Below, piece by piece: positions 52,908 through 62,480 of a DNA stretch of 64,000 nucleotides (position 1 is the stretch's first letter; each line of letters begins with the position of its first letter). The position numbers and the translations under genes were made by a program. Under the pieces are notes generated by a model. It saw only the letters and a program-made list of their open reading frames with translations. It was not told where the DNA came from and made no database searches. Source of the DNA: Aquabacterium sp. NJ1 (GTDB taxonomy: Bacteria > Pseudomonadota > Gammaproteobacteria > Burkholderiales > Burkholderiaceae_C). The DNA is taken from positions 2,294,001 to 2,358,000 of the forward strand of contig NZ_JRKM01000001.1 of NCBI RefSeq assembly GCF_000768065.1, read 5' to 3'.

Positions 52908-55900
52908 ATGACAGACAATGTAATAGATCTGACCATACCGCAATATCAAGATCTTCAGAATTTGCAGGCAGAAGGCAAATATGCGGAAGCATATCAATAC
53001 ATGAGAGATATTGTCCGCGATGCACAAACACATACAGACACATTGGATAGAGCAGTTGAGTTGCAGAGATTGGAGAACTGGTTAGATCGGGCGGGCAGCA
53101 TTAATGGAAATGATGGTTCATGGTCAAGTGAATTCGTACGCGGGGCCACAGAGGCAATTAGTGAGCGCCTAGGCAAACCCTTGTCTGAGAATGAATTCCA
53201 ATCCGCCTCCGACAAATTAGCAAGAGACGTCATCCAGGATGTTCTGAATGGAAATGGGATCCCATCCGCCAAGGAGATCATTGCAAAAGATGTGCAATCT
53301 GCAGTACGAGATCTCCAGTTACCCCCATGGGCATGGGCGGGTACATGGGGCGATATATTTCCGCCACCTCTTGGATTGGGCAAGGATTACCAAACACTAC
53401 CGACCGAGAGTTGGCGAGAGTGGGCTAAAGCTTGGGCAGAGACGTTCACTGCCAATATGGCGGGCATCGGACGAACGCTCAACCATCTAGTTACAGATTG
53501 GTGGCAAAACGCCGTATCTTGGCGCCCCCGCGACCCCCTCGCCATCGATCTCGCAGGCGACGGGATCAAGACGGTCGCCATCAACCCCAACGCCCCGATC
53601 CTCTTCGACCACAACGGCGATGGCGCCAAATCCGCCACGGGTTGGCTGGATGGCAGTGATGCTTGGCTGGTTCGTGACGTCAACGGCAACAGCACCATCG
53701 ACGCGGGGTTGGAATTGTTTGGTATTGACACTGACATCACCGTCAACGGCGTTACCCGCAAGGCCACAAATGGCTTTGAGGCGCTGGCAGCGCTTGACGG
53801 AAACGGCGACAACGTCTTCAATGCCAACGATGCTGCCTTCACGCAAGTGCGCCTGTGGCAAGACTTGAACCAAAACGGCGTATCCGATGCCGGCGAACTC
53901 AGCACGCTAACTGATAAAGGCATCGTCAGCATCGCGCTAAATTTCACCTCGACCAATACCAACCTGGGTAACGGCAACACGGTAACGGGCAAGGCCGTGG
54001 TCACCCGCACCACCGGCACCAGCGAAATTGACAGTGTGTCCGTGGCCGCAGACAGCGCTGCGTACAACCTGAACCTGGCGGACAACCCGTTCTACAGTTC
54101 CTTTACCACCCCGATCGCGCTGACCAGCACCGCCATCGCCTTGCCCGAAATGCATGGCAGCGGTGCAGTGCGGGATTTGCGCGAAGCCATGAGCCTGGGA
54201 ACCAATCAAGCAGCCACACTGGCCACGACCGTCACGCAGTTCGCTGCAGCCACGACGCGCGACGCCCAGATGGCCATAGTTGATCAACTGGTGCAGCAAT
54301 GGGGGGCCACCGCTGCATTGACGACCAGCAGCCCCTTCGTACCAGGCGCCGCCGATGAATTCACGCTGGTCAACCCGAGCGACCCACAGGCTCAGAAAAT
54401 TCAGACCTTTGCAAAGCAGAACCCAGCGCTGTATCACAAGATCATTGCGCTGGAGCAGTTCAACGGCACCACCGGTCTGGCGCAGTTGATCACGCGCTGG
54501 GGAAGCACCTTGCCTACTCAGGTTGTTTCTTCAATGGAGAGCGCTTACGCAGCCTTGCGCGAGTCAACCTACGGGGCGCTGGCTTTGCAAACGCGGTTGA
54601 AGCCCTATATCGACTCAGTCAACCTGGTTGTTGATGAAAATGGCGTCCACTTCGACAATGCTGCATTAGCCGCCAAGCTCGATAGCTACAAGAGCGCCAG
54701 CCCAGAAAATGCGCTGAAAGACTTGGTCGATTTAAATCGTTATGCGCAAGGCACATTGAATGCGGTCGGCTGGAACGCCCTTGGCGAGTTGAGCAGTTGG
54801 GTAGACAGTCTTGCCGCCAACTCGCCACTGCGAGCAACGCTCACCGCCCTCGGGGTCTTGATGGGATCGACAGCTACAGCCAGTGCCGATGATGACCTCT
54901 ACCTGGGAAATGCAAGCGCAAATACATTTTCTGCCGGGGACGGTGCCGATTTATTAGCCGGCAGTGCTGGCAACGATGTGCTGTACGGTCAATCAGGCAA
55001 TGATGTTCTGGATGGCGGTGCGGACAGCGACTACCTTGAGGGCGGCAACGGCTCAGACACGTACCTGTTTGGCAGAGGCTCCGGCCAAGACACCATTGGC
55101 AACTTGGACAGCGACGCCGTCGGCGTCAACTCAGACACCATCCTGCTTACAACAGGCATCAACCCCGCTGATGTCACCCTGACTCGCTCCAGCGACGATC
55201 TCATCATTGCCATCAACGGTACAAATGACAACTTGCGCGTACGGAGCTACTTCAATAGCGATGGAACAACAGCAAATGTTATTGAAACCATCAAGTTTGC
55301 CGACGACAGCACGATGTGGGATATCGCCACGGTCAAGACCAAGGTCCTGCGCTCATCTAAAGGCAACGACATCCTGCTAGGTTATGCGTCCAATGACACC
55401 CTGGACGGCGGCGCGGGCAACGACTACCTGAGTGGCGACAACGGCGCTGATACCTACCTGTTTGGCAAAGGATACGGTCAGGACACCATCAGCGACTATG
55501 ACAGCAATGTCGCTCACGTCGATGCCGACGCCATCATGCTTGGCGACGGCATCACAACTTCTGACGTCACACTGATCCGCATCGAAGACGATCTCCTGAT
55601 TTCCGTTAATGGTACCGATGACAGCCTGCGTGTATCGAGCTACTTCAACACGGACAACGCCGCAGCCTATGTTGTCGAAAACATCCGATTCACCGATAAC
55701 ACCGTCTGGGATGTCGCTACCGTCAAGGCCAAGGTACAGCTCCCTTCTGGCGGCAACGACACACTGTATGGCTATGCCACCAATGACACGCTGCCAGGGG
55801 ATGAGGGCAACGACACCATCTATGGCAATGCTGGCAACGACCGGCTTGATGGCGAAAACGGCAACGATTCCCTGCAAGGTGGTGATGACACCGACACGCT

Positions 55901-58900
55901 TTTTGGCGGCGCAGGAAACGACAGGCTATATGGCGGCAATGGCGACGACAGCCTGCAGGGCAACGACAACAAGGACATCCTCTTCGGGGACGCGGGCAAC
56001 GACACGCTGGATGGTGGAACTGGCGACGACTCGCTGAGCGGCGGCAATGGCGCCGACACTTATCTGTTTGGAATCAGCTCTGGTCAGGACACCATCAACA
56101 ATGACGACAGCGATGCCGTTGGCGTCAATGTCGACACTATTTTGCTGGGTGCTGGCGTCACCACCGCGGACGTGACACTGACCCGATCGGACACCGATCT
56201 CATCGTGGCGATTAAAGGCAAGGACGCCAGGTTGCGCGTATCAAGCTATTTCCAAGCTGACGGTGCAACAACCTATGCAGTAGAGAACATCAGGTTTGCC
56301 GATGACACCGTCTGGGATGTCGCCACGGTCAAAGCCAAGGTGCAAACTGGCACGGACGGCAATGACGGCTTGTTAGGTTATGCCACTGACGACACCCTCT
56401 ACGCTGGAGTCGGTAATGATGGCCTCGTTGGTTATGCAGGCAACGACCAACTCTATGGCGGCGACGGCAACGACTATCTGTCGGGGGGCGATAACGCTGA
56501 TGCCCTCTATGGTGGCATCGGAAACGACGAACTGCGGGGCGACGATGGGGAGGACCACCTACTGGGCAACGAAAACAACGACACGCTTTATGGTGGCACC
56601 GGAAACGACACACTCGATGGCGGCTCGGGCGACGACAGGCTAATAGGTGGCGATGGTGCTGACACTTACCTGTTTGGCAAGGGCTCTGGTCAGGACTCCA
56701 TCAGCAACTACGACGGTGATGCGATTGGCACCAACGCTGATACTGTCTTACTGGGCGCAGGCATCACCACCGCCGACGTCAGCCTTATCCGCGCCGGCGA
56801 CGATCTCCTCATCTCCATCAACGGCACAGATGACAGTCTTCGCATATCGAGCTACTTCAACGCTGACGGCGCAGCGGCCGACGTTGTGGAAAAAATCCAG
56901 TTCGCCGACGACACCGTCTGGAATGTAGCTACCGTCAAGGCCAAGGTGCTAGCCTCTACTGCAGGCAACGACACACTGTATGGCTACGCCACTGATGACG
57001 CCCTGTCCGGGGACGAGGGCAACGACACCATCTATGGCAATGCTGGGAACGATCGTCTCTATGGCGACTATGGTAACGATTCTCTGGAAGGAGGAACTGA
57101 TACCGACACGCTCTATGGCGGAGCTGGCAACGACACGCTGTACGGTGGAAATGGTGATGACAGCCTGCAGGGCAACGACGACAAGGACACCATATCTGGC
57201 GATGCAGGCAACGACACACTGGATGGCGGAACAGGGAATGACTCCCTGAGCGGTGGCGACGGAGCCGACAGATACTTGTTTGGCATTGGATCCGGCCAAG
57301 ACACGATCAACAACAAGGACAGCGATGCCGTTGGCGTCAATGCAGACACCATCCTGCTAGGAAGTGGCATCACCGCCGCAAACATCACCCTGACCCGCAT
57401 CGACGACGATCTCCTCATCGCGGTCAACGGCAAGGATGACAGGTTGCAGGTGTCGAGCTACTTCAAAACCGATGGCACAACAGCCTATGTTGTAGAGAAC
57501 ATCAAGTTCGCCGATGACACCATCTGGGGATATGCGGCTGTCAAGAGTCGGCTGAGCACAACTGAGCCACTTCCAATATATCGGTTGAATGGCACCGAAA
57601 ATGGTGAACTGCTTACCGGAACCTCGGGCAGCGACGCGCTTGAGGGCAATGGTGGTGACGATACTCTGAATGGCGATGCAGGCAACGACTACCTCAGTGG
57701 CGGCACGGGCAACGACACCTTCTTTTTTGCCAAGGGCAATGGCAAAGACACCATCAACGCCTACGACACCACCTCAGGTAAACAAGACGTCGTTTTGTTT
57801 GGTGCTGGCATATCCGCCGCGGACGTCACCGCCACCCGCAGCTATGCGGATCTAGTGCTCAGCGTCAACAACGCCTCCGACAGACTGCTGATCAGCAACT
57901 ATTTCTATGGTGACTACTATGGCGACTACTTTGGTGAAGGCACCAGCGACGACTATCAGATCGATCAGATCAAATTCGCTGACAACACCATCTGGGACGT
58001 CAACACAATCAAAGCAAAGGTCTTGAGCCCCACAGCAGGCAACGACTTCATCTTCGGCTTCACCACGGGCGACACCATCATCGGTCTGTCTGGCGATGAC
58101 ACTGTTACGGCTCTAGATGGCAACGATGATATCGACGGCGGCTTGGGCTGCGACAGTATGGAGGGCGACGGCGGTGACGACACCATCCATGGCGGCGCAC
58201 AAGACGACTATCTCTTTGGCGGCGCCGGGGCAGACTCCCTGCTTGGCGATGCGGGAAATGACTCCCTCGATGGCGGCACCGAGAACGATACGCTTGATGG
58301 CGGAACAGGTAACGACTCGCTCTACGGTGGCACCGGTAATGACACATTCGTTTTTGCCAAGGGCAATGGCAAAGACACCGTCTATGCCAATGACAGCACT
58401 CTGGGCAAAAACGACGTCGTTCTATTTGGTACAGGCATATCCGTCGCGGACGTCACCGCCATCCGCAAGTACTCCGACCTGCTGCTGAGTATCAAGGGGT
58501 CCTCTGACAGCCTTCGAGTCAGCAACTATTTCAAGGACGACGCAACCAGTGGCGACCAAATAGAGCAGATCAAGTTCGCTGACGACACCATCTGGGACGT
58601 CAACATGATCAAGGCCAAGGTCATGAGCGTCACAGCGGGCAACGACTTCCTCTTCGGTTATGCGACGGGCGACACCATCACTGGCTTGGCGGGCGATGAC
58701 CGCATCGACGGTCTGAGTGGCAACGACGACATTGACGGTGGCCTGGGCAGTGACGCCCTCAATGGTGACGACGGCGACGACACCATCCATGGCGGCGCGC
58801 AAAACGACTACATTTCCGGAGACATCGGCGCTGATTCACTGCTGGGCGATGCCGGCGACGACGACCTCTACGGCGGCACAGGAAACGACACCCTAGATGG

Positions 58901-61037
58901 CGGCACGGGCAACGATGGGCTCAAGGGTGGCGCAGGCAACGACACCTTTGTCTTTGCCAGGGGCGGTGGCAAAGACACCGTTGATGCCTACGACACCACC
59001 GTTGGCAAGAGCGACGTCGTATTGTTTGGTGCCGGCATTGCCGTCACGGACGTCACCGCCACCAGCAACGGGGGTGATCTGCTGCTGACCATCAAGGACT
59101 CCTCCGACAGCTTGAAGATCAACGGCTTCTTCAGCGGCGAATACGCTGGCCCCAACACAAGCCAGGTAGAGCAGATCAAGTTCGCCGACCACACCATCTG
59201 GGACGTCAGCACGGTCAAGGTAATGGTCCTGCGCCCCACTGAGGGTAACGACACCCTCACCGGCTATGCGACGAATGACACCATCAATGGCCTAGCTGGC
59301 GATGACAACATTCGCGGCATGAGTGGCAAAGATATTATCGATGCGGGCCTGGGCAGTGACACCATCAGCGGTGACGACGGTGACGATACCCTTCATGGAG
59401 GGGCGCAAAATGACTTTCTTACCGGTGATACCGGGGCAGACTTGCTGTTTGGCGACGCGGGGGATGACTCCCTTTATGGTGGCCTCGAAAACGACACTCT
59501 CGATGGCGGTACAGGCAACGACTACCTGGATGGGGCCGCCGGCAGCGACACCTACGTCTTCACCATGGGTGGAGGCAAAGACACCATTGCCTTCGAATAT
59601 GACACGTCCATCAACAAACTCGATGTTCTACAGATTTCCACAGGCATCAGCGCAGGTGATCTACGCTTTGACCGCTCAAGCAACGACTTGCTGATCACCA
59701 GAACCGGTACATCTGACAGCATCACCGTCAACCGGTTCTTCTACAACAATGATTCCGGGAATACCTATAACCCCATTCAGAAAACCCAGCTTGATGAGGA
59801 TGGAATCATCTGGGCCAATAGCACGGTCCAGCGACTCGTCAATGCGACGCTGATCAGCGATGGAGCCGCGACGGGGGGAGCCACCTCAGACAAGATCTAT
59901 GGCCTTGCGGGTGCGGACACACTCACCGGGCTTGATGGGGCTGATTTCCTGTTTGGCGATTCCGGAGACGACTCGCTTTCAGGAAATGCAGACACAGACT
60001 GGCTGTTCGGTGGAAGCGGTGCCGACACCTTGAATGGTGGCATTGGTGCCGACACCATGGTTGGCGGCAGAAATGACGATTACTACTACGTCGACAGTGT
60101 GGATGACGTCGTGATCGAACAGGCATACGCCGATGATTTCAACAGCTACGATCAAATCGAATCCTCGGTGAGCTACACCGTTCCGGATAACGTCGAAGCG
60201 ATCACCCTCACAGGAGCTGCTGACATCAACGCAACCGCCAACAACAATGGCTGTGACATCAGTGGCAACACCGGCAACAACTATCTCAAAGGTGGCGACG
60301 GACTGGACTTCATCTTCGGCGATGAAGGCATCGACACACTGGAAGGCGGCGCTGGCGATGACTATTACTACCTGAGCAGTGACGAAGACACCATCATCGA
60401 ACAAGCTGGCGGTGGCCTTGATCAGATCTGGGCATATGGTGATGGCATCCATATGGCTGACAACGTCGAGCGCCTCTACATGCAAAGCTATCTGGCTCGA
60501 ACAGCTTATGGCAACAATGGCAACAACGTCATGGGCGGTAATAACCGAGCCAATACGCTTTACGGTAACGGTGGTAATGACCGGCTGTTTGGCTACAACG
60601 GCGATGACACGCTCTACGGTGGCCTGGGTAATGACAGCCTGTACGGTTCAGTCGGCAATGACGTCTATCATTTCCAACAAGGCGATGGTCAGGATTTGAT
60701 CAGCGACTTTGATATGACGGTGGGCGCCGCAGACCGGTTGATTTTTGACGGAGCAGTGGATTCATCCCAAGTCTGGCTGACACGTTCCGGCAATGACTTG
60801 GTGCTCAGCATCATAGGCACGTCAGACAAGGTCACCATCGGCAGTTGGTACATTGGCAACGAGAGCAAGGTCGAGTCCATTACGGCAATGGGCAATGGCA
60901 AGACACTGGACTACACCAAGGTGGATGCTCTGGTCAATGCCATGGCGGGCTTCACGCCTCCTGCGGCTGGGCAAACCACCTTGCCTCAGGCCTACCAGGA
61001 TCAACTGGCCGGTGTCATGGCTTCCAGCTGGAGTTAA
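52908..61037 (+). CDS. Giant self-processing RTX calcium-binding protein (FrpC-like module)
   Basis: Type I secreted protein of 2,709 residues, the likely cargo of the upstream transporter. Residues 1-209 are a helical, low-GC head of unknown fold. Residues 210 to about 390 match the FrpC/ApxIVA self-processing module: it starts at Asp209-Pro210 (RDPLAIDLAGDG) and contains LFDHNGDG, VRDVNGNSTIDAG, LDGNGDNVFNAND and LWQDLNQNGVSDAGEL. A helical region follows, then from about residue 660 RTX nonapeptides (GGxGxDxLx) in blocks alternating with ten HCBP-related beta modules. The C-terminus (PPAAGQTTLPQAYQ...ASSWS) is a type I secretion signal. ATG 52908 is chosen because AGGAGG is 6 nt upstream; 52902 is too close. 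Confidence 0.92.
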   Translation: MTDNVIDLTIPQYQDLQNLQAEGKYAEAYQYMRDIVRDAQTHTDTLDRAVELQRLENWLDRAGSINGNDGSWSSEFVRGATEAISERLGKPLSENEFQSASDKLARDVIQDVLNGNGIPSAKEIIAKDVQSAVRDLQLPPWAWAGTWGDIFPPPLGLGKDYQTLPTESWREWAKAWAETFTANMAGIGRTLNHLVTDWWQNAVSWRPRDPLAIDLAGDGIKTVAINPNAPILFDHNGDGAKSATGWLDGSDAWLVRDVNGNSTIDAGLELFGIDTDITVNGVTRKATNGFEALAALDGNGDNVFNANDAAFTQVRLWQDLNQNGVSDAGELSTLTDKGIVSIALNFTSTNTNLGNGNTVTGKAVVTRTTGTSEIDSVSVAADSAAYNLNLADNPFYSSFTTPIALTSTAIALPEMHGSGAVRDLREAMSLGTNQAATLATTVTQFAAATTRDAQMAIVDQLVQQWGATAALTTSSPFVPGAADEFTLVNPSDPQAQKIQTFAKQNPALYHKIIALEQFNGTTGLAQLITRWGSTLPTQVVSSMESAYAALRESTYGALALQTRLKPYIDSVNLVVDENGVHFDNAALAAKLDSYKSASPENALKDLVDLNRYAQGTLNAVGWNALGELSSWVDSLAANSPLRATLTALGVLMGSTATASADDDLYLGNASANTFSAGDGADLLAGSAGNDVLYGQSGNDVLDGGADSDYLEGGNGSDTYLFGRGSGQDTIGNLDSDAVGVNSDTILLTTGINPADVTLTRSSDDLIIAINGTNDNLRVRSYFNSDGTTANVIETIKFADDSTMWDIATVKTKVLRSSKGNDILLGYASNDTLDGGAGNDYLSGDNGADTYLFGKGYGQDTISDYDSNVAHVDADAIMLGDGITTSDVTLIRIEDDLLISVNGTDDSLRVSSYFNTDNAAAYVVENIRFTDNTVWDVATVKAKVQLPSGGNDTLYGYATNDTLPGDEGNDTIYGNAGNDRLDGENGNDSLQGGDDTDTLFGGAGNDRLYGGNGDDSLQGNDNKDILFGDAGNDTLDGGTGDDSLSGGNGADTYLFGISSGQDTINNDDSDAVGVNVDTILLGAGVTTADVTLTRSDTDLIVAIKGKDARLRVSSYFQADGATTYAVENIRFADDTVWDVATVKAKVQTGTDGNDGLLGYATDDTLYAGVGNDGLVGYAGNDQLYGGDGNDYLSGGDNADALYGGIGNDELRGDDGEDHLLGNENNDTLYGGTGNDTLDGGSGDDRLIGGDGADTYLFGKGSGQDSISNYDGDAIGTNADTVLLGAGITTADVSLIRAGDDLLISINGTDDSLRISSYFNADGAAADVVEKIQFADDTVWNVATVKAKVLASTAGNDTLYGYATDDALSGDEGNDTIYGNAGNDRLYGDYGNDSLEGGTDTDTLYGGAGNDTLYGGNGDDSLQGNDDKDTISGDAGNDTLDGGTGNDSLSGGDGADRYLFGIGSGQDTINNKDSDAVGVNADTILLGSGITAANITLTRIDDDLLIAVNGKDDRLQVSSYFKTDGTTAYVVENIKFADDTIWGYAAVKSRLSTTEPLPIYRLNGTENGELLTGTSGSDALEGNGGDDTLNGDAGNDYLSGGTGNDTFFFAKGNGKDTINAYDTTSGKQDVVLFGAGISAADVTATRSYADLVLSVNNASDRLLISNYFYGDYYGDYFGEGTSDDYQIDQIKFADNTIWDVNTIKAKVLSPTAGNDFIFGFTTGDTIIGLSGDDTVTALDGNDDIDGGLGCDSMEGDGGDDTIHGGAQDDYLFGGAGADSLLGDAGNDSLDGGTENDTLDGGTGNDSLYGGTGNDTFVFAKGNGKDTVYANDSTLGKNDVVLFGTGISVADVTAIRKYSDLLLSIKGSSDSLRVSNYFKDDATSGDQIEQIKFADDTIWDVNMIKAKVMSVTAGNDFLFGYATGDTITGLAGDDRIDGLSGNDDIDGGLGSDALNGDDGDDTIHGGAQNDYISGDIGADSLLGDAGDDDLYGGTGNDTLDGGTGNDGLKGGAGNDTFVFARGGGKDTVDAYDTTVGKSDVVLFGAGIAVTDVTATSNGGDLLLTIKDSSDSLKINGFFSGEYAGPNTSQVEQIKFADHTIWDVSTVKVMVLRPTEGNDTLTGYATNDTINGLAGDDNIRGMSGKDIIDAGLGSDTISGDDGDDTLHGGAQNDFLTGDTGADLLFGDAGDDSLYGGLENDTLDGGTGNDYLDGAAGSDTYVFTMGGGKDTIAFEYDTSINKLDVLQISTGISAGDLRFDRSSNDLLITRTGTSDSITVNRFFYNNDSGNTYNPIQKTQLDEDGIIWANSTVQRLVNATLISDGAATGGATSDKIYGLAGADTLTGLDGADFLFGDSGDDSLSGNADTDWLFGGSGADTLNGGIGADTMVGGRNDDYYYVDSVDDVVIEQAYADDFNSYDQIESSVSYTVPDNVEAITLTGAADINATANNNGCDISGNTGNNYLKGGDGLDFIFGDEGIDTLEGGAGDDYYYLSSDEDTIIEQAGGGLDQIWAYGDGIHMADNVERLYMQSYLARTAYGNNGNNVMGGNNRANTLYGNGGNDRLFGYNGDDTLYGGLGNDSLYGSVGNDVYHFQQGDGQDLISDFDMTVGAADRLIFDGAVDSSQVWLTRSGNDLVLSIIGTSDKVTIGSWYIGNESKVESITAMGNGKTLDYTKVDALVNAMAGFTPPAAGQTTLPQAYQDQLAGVMASSWS
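53532..54077 (+). other. Self-processing module with predicted Asp-Pro cleavage site
   Basis: Codons 53532-53537 encode Asp209-Pro210. In FrpC and ApxIVA the equivalent Asp-Pro bond breaks in a calcium-dependent reaction and the new C-terminal aspartate can join a lysine of another protein. The following 180 residues keep the acidic calcium loops of this module. Composition shifts here: the 60 bases at 52921-52980 hold 23 G/C, the 60 at 53521-53580 hold 44. Confidence 0.8.
54888..60990 (+). repeat. RTX/HCBP-related repeat region with internal duplications
   Basis: Within the RTX gene. Ten HCBP-related modules begin near 55057, 55449, 56056, 56659, 57268, 57714, 58338, 58938, 59547 and 60658, each preceded by an RTX block. 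Modules 1-5 (YLFGxGSGQDTI) and 6-9 (FxFAKGNGKDT) form two sequence groups. DNA-level copies are close: the RTX block starting 55752 recurs at 56964 (1,212 bp, 404 codons), and blocks at 58038, 58638 and 59244 repeat every 600-606 bp. Confidence 0.85.
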
Positions 61038-61046
61038 TGGGAACCC

Positions 61047-62258
61047 ATGCGCATCCTCCTCATCCACCAGAACTTCCCGGGCCAGTTCCGCCGCATCGGC
61101 CACACCTGGGCGCAGCAGCCGGGCTGGGAAGTGATCGGGCTGGGGCGGCGCACGGCGCCGGGCATGAGCTCGGTGCGCTGGATCCCCTACGATCTGGCGC
61201 GCCAGCCGCACAAGCTGCAGCACCCGTATCTGCGGCAGATGGAAGACGCCGTGCTGCACGGGCAGGCGGCGGCACGCGTGCTGCTCAAGCTCAAGCAGCA
61301 GGGCTACCGGCCTGATGCCATCCTGGCCCACCCGGGCTGGGGTGAAACGCTGTACGCGCGAGACGTCTTCCCCGACGCCCGCCTGATCCACTTCTGCGAG
61401 TGGTACTACGGCACACCCGGCAGTGATGTGGGCTTCGACCCCGAGTTCCCCGCCAACTTCGACACCCTGGCCAAGCTGCGCACCTGGAACGCGCTGCACA
61501 CGCTGAACCTGGACAACTGCGATGTGGGCGTGAGCCCCACGCAATGGCAGCGCAGCCGCCACCCCACGATCTACCTGCCCAAGATCCACCTGGCGCACGA
61601 GGGCATCGACACCGAGCTGCTGCGGCCCGACCCCGGCGCACAACTCAAGCTGCCCAGCGGCCACATCGTCAAGGCCGGTGACCCGGTGATCACGTATGTG
61701 GCGCGCAACCTGGAGCCCTATCGGGGCTTTCACACCTTCATGCGCATGCTGGAGAAGGTGCAGAAGGCCCACCCGCATTGCCACACCGTCATCGTCGGCG
61801 GGGACGAGGTCAGCTATGGCCAGAAGCCCGCGGACGCGCCCAACTGGCGCGAGAAGATGCAACGCGAGGTGCAGCTGGATGCCACGCGCACGCACTTCAT
61901 GGGCAAGCTGCCGTATGACCAGTACCGCAAGGTGCTGCAGGTCTCCAGCGCGCACGTGTACCTGACCTATCCCTTCGTGTTGTCGTGGTCCATGCTGGAG
62001 GCCATGGCCTCGGGCTGCCTGGTGATCGGCTCGCGCACAGGGCCGGTGCAGGAGGTGATCACCGACCGCGAAAACGGCCTGCTGGTGGACTTCTTCGATA
62101 CCGGGGCGATGGCCGACCGCGTGGTCGAAGCGCTGGACAACCAGGCTGCCATGCGGCCATTGCGCGAGGCCGCCATGCGCTGCGCGCGCGAAGGCTACAG
62201 CCTCACGGAAGGCGAAAAGGCGTTCAGGCGGCTGCTGACACCCGAAGCGTCGAGCTGA
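61047..62258 (+). CDS. GT4-family glycosyltransferase
   Basis: Cytoplasmic glycosyltransferase of 403 residues with GT-B fold. N-terminal half: ILLIHQNFPGQFRRIG. C-terminal nucleotide-sugar domain: ITYVARNLEPYRGFHTF, a GGDEVSYG loop (not a GGDEF domain), FMGKLPYDQY and the E-x7-E type motif MLEAMASGCLVIG...GPVQEVI. It starts 9 bp after the RTX stop, so it is in the same transcript and may modify the RTX protein or a surface glycan; this is inference. GC content is back to the genomic high level. Confidence 0.88.
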   Translation: MRILLIHQNFPGQFRRIGHTWAQQPGWEVIGLGRRTAPGMSSVRWIPYDLARQPHKLQHPYLRQMEDAVLHGQAAARVLLKLKQQGYRPDAILAHPGWGETLYARDVFPDARLIHFCEWYYGTPGSDVGFDPEFPANFDTLAKLRTWNALHTLNLDNCDVGVSPTQWQRSRHPTIYLPKIHLAHEGIDTELLRPDPGAQLKLPSGHIVKAGDPVITYVARNLEPYRGFHTFMRMLEKVQKAHPHCHTVIVGGDEVSYGQKPADAPNWREKMQREVQLDATRTHFMGKLPYDQYRKVLQVSSAHVYLTYPFVLSWSMLEAMASGCLVIGSRTGPVQEVITDRENGLLVDFFDTGAMADRVVEALDNQAAMRPLREAAMRCAREGYSLTEGEKAFRRLLTPEASS

Positions 62259-62325
62259 ATGGCCCTCGTTTCAACGCCACGCTTTCGCCATCAAATCACA
62301 TCAAAATCAGAAACAATGTACGCAT

Positions 62326-62348
62326 AAGTCATTGACTTCAAATGACTT
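62326..62348. promoter_or_regulatory. 8-7-8 dyad upstream of HipA-like gene
   Basis: AAGTCATT, 7-nt spacer, AATGACTT. A perfect inverted repeat in an AT-rich stretch. A TTGACT (62332-62337) in it could be a -35 element with GAGAAT about 18 bp downstream. Its geometry equals that of a second dyad 34 bp further on. Confidence 0.6.
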
Positions 62349-62359
62349 TCGGAAAGAGA

Positions 62360-62382
62360 ATTGAATCAAAACCTGATTCAAT
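62360..62382. promoter_or_regulatory. Second 8-7-8 dyad overlapping the translation start region
   Basis: ATTGAATC, 7-nt spacer, GATTCAAT. Perfect inverted repeat ending 1 bp before the ATG at 62384. Same arm length and spacer as the first dyad. A pair like this suits cooperative autorepression by the winged-helix domain encoded directly downstream. Confidence 0.6.
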
Positions 62383-62383
62383 C

Positions 62384-62480
62384 ATGCGCCCCCAGAACCA
62401 AGCTGCCCGCGATCGCCTGCCCGCCTTGCTGGGGCGGCTTGGCCCTGTGAGCGCCCCCGACCTGGCCGAGGCCCTCCACA
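62384..62480 (+). pseudogene. Out-of-frame winged-helix N-terminus of a YjjJ/HipA-like gene
   Basis: From ATG 62384 the frame gives RDRLPALLGRLGPVSAPDLAEALH, the first helices of a winged-helix domain as in YjjJ-type proteins, then runs into a shifted frame. The recognition helix continues in another frame as PSTVRRMLAELG. Between DLAE and PST one base is found where about five codons would be expected, so a deletion of roughly 14 bp in the helix-turn-helix turn is the simplest explanation. An assembly error is possible. Confidence 0.6.

Noticed and set aside
54888-60990. Regularly spaced short DNA repeats that might suggest a CRISPR array
   Set aside because: Repeats are in frame with RTX nonapeptides, have no constant repeat-spacer structure and lie inside one long ORF.
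62047-62258. GGDEV in the glycosyltransferase as a GGDEF motif
   Set aside because: The GGDE sequence is a loop in a GT-B fold and lacks the surrounding cyclase domain.
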